Assembly: GCA_031262225.1 (NCBI GenBank)
Contig: JAISIC010000015.1
Coordinates: forward strand, 1 to 42,923
Direction of reading: 5' to 3'
From: Ruminococcus sp.
Lineage (GTDB): Bacteria > Bacillota > Clostridia > Oscillospirales > Ruminococcaceae
DNA length: 42,923 bases
Positions 40,268 to 42,923 of the stretch are shown here, piece after piece. The stretch's first letter is position 1. Every line of letters begins with the position of its first letter. The notes beneath the pieces were generated by a model. That model did not search any database. It was not told the DNA's origin and saw nothing but the letters and a program-made list of their open reading frames with translations. The translations under genes were made by a program, and so were the position numbers.

Positions 40268-42457
40268 TTAACATTTGACATTAAGTTCCGATATCTCTCG
40301 CGTTATCTTCGGGAACACAGCCGAAAGCTCTCTGGGCTTGAAGATTGAAGATACCATCATCCCCTTTGCGGTGTATCCCTGCGACTGCACAAGCCGAGGG
40401 ATTATCTCCGTCAGTCTCGCAAAGCGTTCTTCCATTCCTCTCGGACAGCTTATGGATATATTCAAATCCTTTTCGCGGGCATATAGCTCCATCTCGAAAT
40501 AACCGGTATTTTCGACGCTGAAAGCCAAGAACACATGAGACACCTGTGCGTTATCGTGAGCTTTTCCGTCTTTTTTACCGTCGGGATCGACCCATTCCGC
40601 ATTCGGATCAACCCAGATCTCCCCGAAGGCACGAAGATCACCCAGATGGAGAGGTGCCATCATATGCACAAGCGGCGTGTTTGAGCCGGGTGCGGCAAGG
40701 AGAGACCTCACCATCTCGCCCGGACCGAGTTCCGAAAGGGTTTTCAGAGCCGGATCGTTGAGGTTTTTTGCCACGAAATCGGCAAGGGTTTCTGTCGCGG
40801 TCGGCGGTGTATAGTTGACATCTTTATTCGCCGCCATGCTCCCCAAAACTTCGTTGAGAGCTTGGGCTATAACCATCTTTTTATCCGGTTCGACAATTTT
40901 ATTGACAATCATTGAAAGTCTGCCCGCAAACTCGTTGAGGTTTTTTGTCTTCTCAAAATCGCGGACAACGGTGTTGAGAGCACCCTTCATGTTGTCGGGC
41001 GTGAAGGTGTTCACCATATCTTTAATGGTGCTTACAGCCTTTGCGAGGCTCATAGGCGGGTTATTATTCGCTGTCGAAGCCGCTGTTGCTGTCGTATTTG
41101 TTACAGACTTTTGATCTGCCGTTATCTTTGTTTGTGCGGTATTATTTGCATTATTATTTGTATTCGTATTTGTATTCGCGTTATTTGAAGTATTTGTAGT
41201 ATTATTAATAGTATCGGGCTTAACACCGTTGTTGGCGTTATCGGCGTTATCCCTGAACAGGTCTAAAATCTTTGTCAGAGTGTCGGCAAGCTCGGAAGCG
41301 GGGGTTCTTGAGATCGTCACAGCCGCACTGTCGGAGAGCCGCTCTGCGATAAGTGTCATTGAATGTTTAGCCGAAGCGATTTCGCTCCGCTCCAAAACAG
41401 CGACTTTATCTTCCGAGGGAAGGTCGGAATTTTCAATATATTTAATGAACGCCAATTTGAGGTCCGAAGCGGTTTCGGGGTCGGATAGTTTTACGAGTTC
41501 CGAAAAGCTTTCGGTAAGGTCTGAAGCTTCAAAGGAAAGTCTTGACATATTATAAACTGCAAGCGGAATGAGAGCCTTGGTTTTGTTGTTAAGAAGCAGA
41601 CTCTTTCCTGTGGTGTTAAGGAGCTCCATAATCTGCCCCTTGAGTGCCGGGAAGGTTTGCAGATTAAGGTTATCGGCGGCTTCACCGAGTTGTTCACGCA
41701 CCGCCATAGACGGTGCGGCTTCGGCAGCAAGAAATTTCAGATTCGCCGCAATCGAATTGATGATATCCTCTTTTGAGGACACGCCGACAGCGGCTTTGAG
41801 AAAATCAAGTGCCGCATTTTTATATATTTCACTTTTCGGGAAAGCCTCTGCCGCATCACGGCTTGTGACTATCCTCTTCATCTGTTCAAGGGTCATGGCA
41901 GGGGCTTTTATTGCATCTGCAAGTTTGACCGATGCCTTGTTGCCGCTGTTATTATTGAAAAGTTCTTTCTGCGTTTGCGTTTCGGGTTTAGGTGTAACCT
42001 TTCCGGAAAACACATCCTTCATGATTTTCCAGAGATCGCCCGAAAACATGGTTGTCTTGCCCTGTTGAAGGGTCAAATCCGCCGGGAGTGCGTCGGGAGA
42101 GAGCATAACTTCGTCGGCAAATTCGGCAAGTTTGTTCACAAGTTCGGTTTCGCCTGTCTCGGCAAGCGAACGGGACATATCGGTAGAAAGCAGTGCCTGT
42201 AAGAGTTTTGCTGTAATCGCCGGGTCTTTTGGTGTGAAAGCATTCTGTTTGGGCAGAAGGATCTGATCGGCAAGATTTTGATCCGTCATCTCTTCTGACA
42301 GATTTTGGTTGCCGATAATTTGTGTAAGGTCTGAAAGGGTCGTAACCCTCCCGTCGCCCGATTGCGGCAGAATTTCGCCCGGACGTGTACGAAGGTCGTT
42401 ATTATTGGTATTTTGCGGAATTGTCTGTATCGCCGGGTTCGGAATAAGGTCTGCCAA
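40268..42457 (-). CDS. FliK-like hook-length-control family protein (YlqG-like)
   Basis: A 729-aa protein with a long helical N-terminal region, an Asn/Thr-rich disordered linker (about 415-450), a second helical part and a compact C-terminal domain (about 600-729) containing LAFSVENTGYFEMELYAR. The layout (long, low-complexity N-part plus globular C-domain) fits flagellar hook-length control proteins, and the partner downstream is FlhB-like, as in the ylqG-ylqH pair. I read the start as TTG at 42457 (MADLIPNP) with AAGGTG six bases before it; a GTG at 42466 lies inside that site. Assignment rests on context and architecture more than on motifs. Confidence 0.65.
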   Translation of the reverse strand: MADLIPNPAIQTIPQNTNNNDLRTRPGEILPQSGDGRVTTLSDLTQIIGNQNLSEEMTDQNLADQILLPKQNAFTPKDPAITAKLLQALLSTDMSRSLAETGETELVNKLAEFADEVMLSPDALPADLTLQQGKTTMFSGDLWKIMKDVFSGKVTPKPETQTQKELFNNNSGNKASVKLADAIKAPAMTLEQMKRIVTSRDAAEAFPKSEIYKNAALDFLKAAVGVSSKEDIINSIAANLKFLAAEAAPSMAVREQLGEAADNLNLQTFPALKGQIMELLNTTGKSLLLNNKTKALIPLAVYNMSRLSFEASDLTESFSELVKLSDPETASDLKLAFIKYIENSDLPSEDKVAVLERSEIASAKHSMTLIAERLSDSAAVTISRTPASELADTLTKILDLFRDNADNANNGVKPDTINNTTNTSNNANTNTNTNNNANNTAQTKITADQKSVTNTTATAASTANNNPPMSLAKAVSTIKDMVNTFTPDNMKGALNTVVRDFEKTKNLNEFAGRLSMIVNKIVEPDKKMVIAQALNEVLGSMAANKDVNYTPPTATETLADFVAKNLNDPALKTLSELGPGEMVRSLLAAPGSNTPLVHMMAPLHLGDLRAFGEIWVDPNAEWVDPDGKKDGKAHDNAQVSHVFLAFSVENTGYFEMELYAREKDLNISISCPRGMEERFARLTEIIPRLVQSQGYTAKGMMVSSIFKPRELSAVFPKITREISELNVKC

Positions 42458-42493
42458 AGTGTTCACCTTCTTGTTTTACAGCTTATGATAAAT

Positions 42494-42520
42494 GTATCGT
42501 ACAGGCTTCCCAAAACTTAA
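42494..42520 (-). promoter_or_regulatory. Candidate sigma-28 (SigD) promoter for the FliK-like/FlhB-like pair
   Basis: Minus strand TTAAGTTT (42513-42520), 11 bases, TACGATAC (42494-42501), against the flagellar consensus TAAAGTTT-N11-GCCGATAA: 7 of 8 and 5 of 8. The position, about 37 bases before the start codon, is right. Confidence 0.5.
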
Positions 42521-42611
42521 ATATTTTTTTACGTAAGAAAAAATTTACAAGTTTGTATTAAAATTTAACAAAATATCTAAACATTTTTCTTTAATTTTTT
42601 TATAAAAGTAC

Positions 42612-42640
42612 TTGCGTGTTTAATAATTTTGATGTATAAT
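42612..42640 (+). promoter_or_regulatory. Sigma-A-like promoter upstream of cheA
   Basis: TTGCGT (42612-42617), 17-base spacer, TATAAT (42635-42640); leaves a leader of about 90 bases before cheA. Confidence 0.65.
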
Positions 42641-42654
42641 AGTTATATCTCTAA

Positions 42655-42705
42655 ATGTATTCTCTTTTGACCATATTTTATATGTATTCTGTTTGACGAT
42701 AAATT
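42655..42705. repeat. Imperfect direct repeat in the cheA leader
   Basis: ATGTATTCTCTTTTGACCATA (from 42655) recurs as ATGTATTCTGTTTGACGATAA (from 42682), 27 bases apart. Both lie between the promoter at 42612 and the gene. Confidence 0.6.
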
Positions 42706-42738
42706 CGAGGTTTATTCCTCTGTTTTGGTAGGTGTTTT

Positions 42739-42923
42739 ATGGCAAAGTTTGAAGCCGGCATGGAATCTATGATCGAGATGTTTATCTATGAAACCACAGG
42801 TTTGATAGAACAGCTTGATAATATACTGATGAACACCGAGGCGTCATCCTCCTTTGAAGAGGACGATATCAACGCGATCTTCCGTATAATGCACACCATA
42901 AAAGGTTCGGCGGCGATGATGGG
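42739..42923 (+). CDS. cheA: Chemotaxis histidine kinase CheA, N-terminal part
   Basis: The first 61 codons encode an HPt domain: a helix from residue 10 with MFIYETTGLIEQLDNILM, then DINAIFRIMHTIKGSAAMM. His52 is the residue autophosphorylated by the kinase domain and passed to CheY and CheB. AGGTG lies about six bases before the ATG. The rest of the gene is outside the window. It marks the start of a chemotaxis or flagellar cluster to the right. Confidence 0.9.
   Translation, partial: MAKFEAGMESMIEMFIYETTGLIEQLDNILMNTEASSSFEEDDINAIFRIMHTIKGSAAMM

Noticed and set aside
42695-42702. GACGATAA, close to the sigma-28 -10 box, upstream of cheA
   Set aside because: There is no TAAA-type -35 element at 11-16 bases upstream; kept only as part of the direct repeat.
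1-42923. Mobile elements, prophage genes or CRISPR arrays
   Set aside because: I saw no transposase, integrase, terminal inverted repeats with target duplications, or regularly spaced direct repeats.

Overview
The window looks like a chromosomal segment from a low-to-mid GC, motile and probably spore-forming member of the Clostridia (Firmicutes). The evidence is a six-cysteine SCIFF peptide gene (a near-marker of Clostridia), a LysM/GH18 spore-cortex-type hydrolase, SpoIIIJ/Jag-type YidC and Jag, strong consensus sigma-A promoters (TTGACA-17-TATAAT), GGAGG-type ribosome binding sites, frequent TTG starts, and flagellar/chemotaxis genes at the right edge. It is almost wholly housekeeping. I see no insertion sequence, prophage, CRISPR array or integron. 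The longest stretches without a gene are about 230-270 bases (37700-37983 and 42467-42738), and both carry regulatory signals.

Left part (1-11742): the start of a lipoprotein gene is divergent from mgtE (Mg2+ transport) and pyrB, which carries a PyrI-like zinc tail. Next come a histidine-free HPr-like protein divergent from mtaB, then fhs (formate-tetrahydrofolate ligase), a nitroreductase, a large cytoplasmic GH3 glucosidase, a LysR regulator, and a convergent YaaH/SleL-type hydrolase. Middle-left (11815-16237): a complete sugar ABC transporter of the ChvE/GguA/GguB type (binding lipoprotein, double ATPase, permease) with an intercistronic hairpin and a small unknown gene at its end. It plausibly feeds the GH3 enzyme.

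Middle (16253-26290): a FapA/DUF342 protein and an RluA-type pseudouridine synthase on the minus strand. On the plus strand is a run of radC, uvrB, queF and a Fic-family gene whose catalytic His is replaced by Gln. On the minus strand follow a lipoprotein, the NAD(P)HX repair enzyme and the SCIFF peptide gene. A solitary BtuF/FepB-like binding lipoprotein follows on the plus strand.

Origin-type block (26311-37166): rpmH-rnpA-yidD-yidC-jag on plus converges on a minus-strand operon parA-parB-serS-accC-(zinc-ribbon membrane protein)-accD-accA-(small ORF)-mnmA. In many Firmicutes jag is followed co-directionally by mnmE-mnmG-rsmG-parA-parB and rpmH is next to dnaA. Here those genes are absent and the par operon is inverted, so the classical origin neighbourhood is rearranged.

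Right part (37179-42923): a four-tRNA operon (Val, Asp, Gly, Cys) with inverted repeats in every spacer; an iscS-iscU iron-sulfur pair behind a promoter whose -35 region is replaced by a perfect 14-bp palindrome; a Thr-Tyr tRNA pair; a FliK-like plus FlhB-C-domain-like pair behind a likely sigma-28 promoter; and the 5' end of cheA. RNA modification is a recurring theme: MtaB, RluA, QueF, MnmA and the sulfur donor IscS, with tRNA-Asp(GUC) and tRNA-Tyr(GUA), the classes that receive queuosine. There is no single obviously new system. The best leads are the Gln-substituted Fic protein, the orphan SCIFF gene, the PyrB zinc-tail fusion, the iscS palindrome and the divergent promoter with symmetric -35 elements at 427-494.
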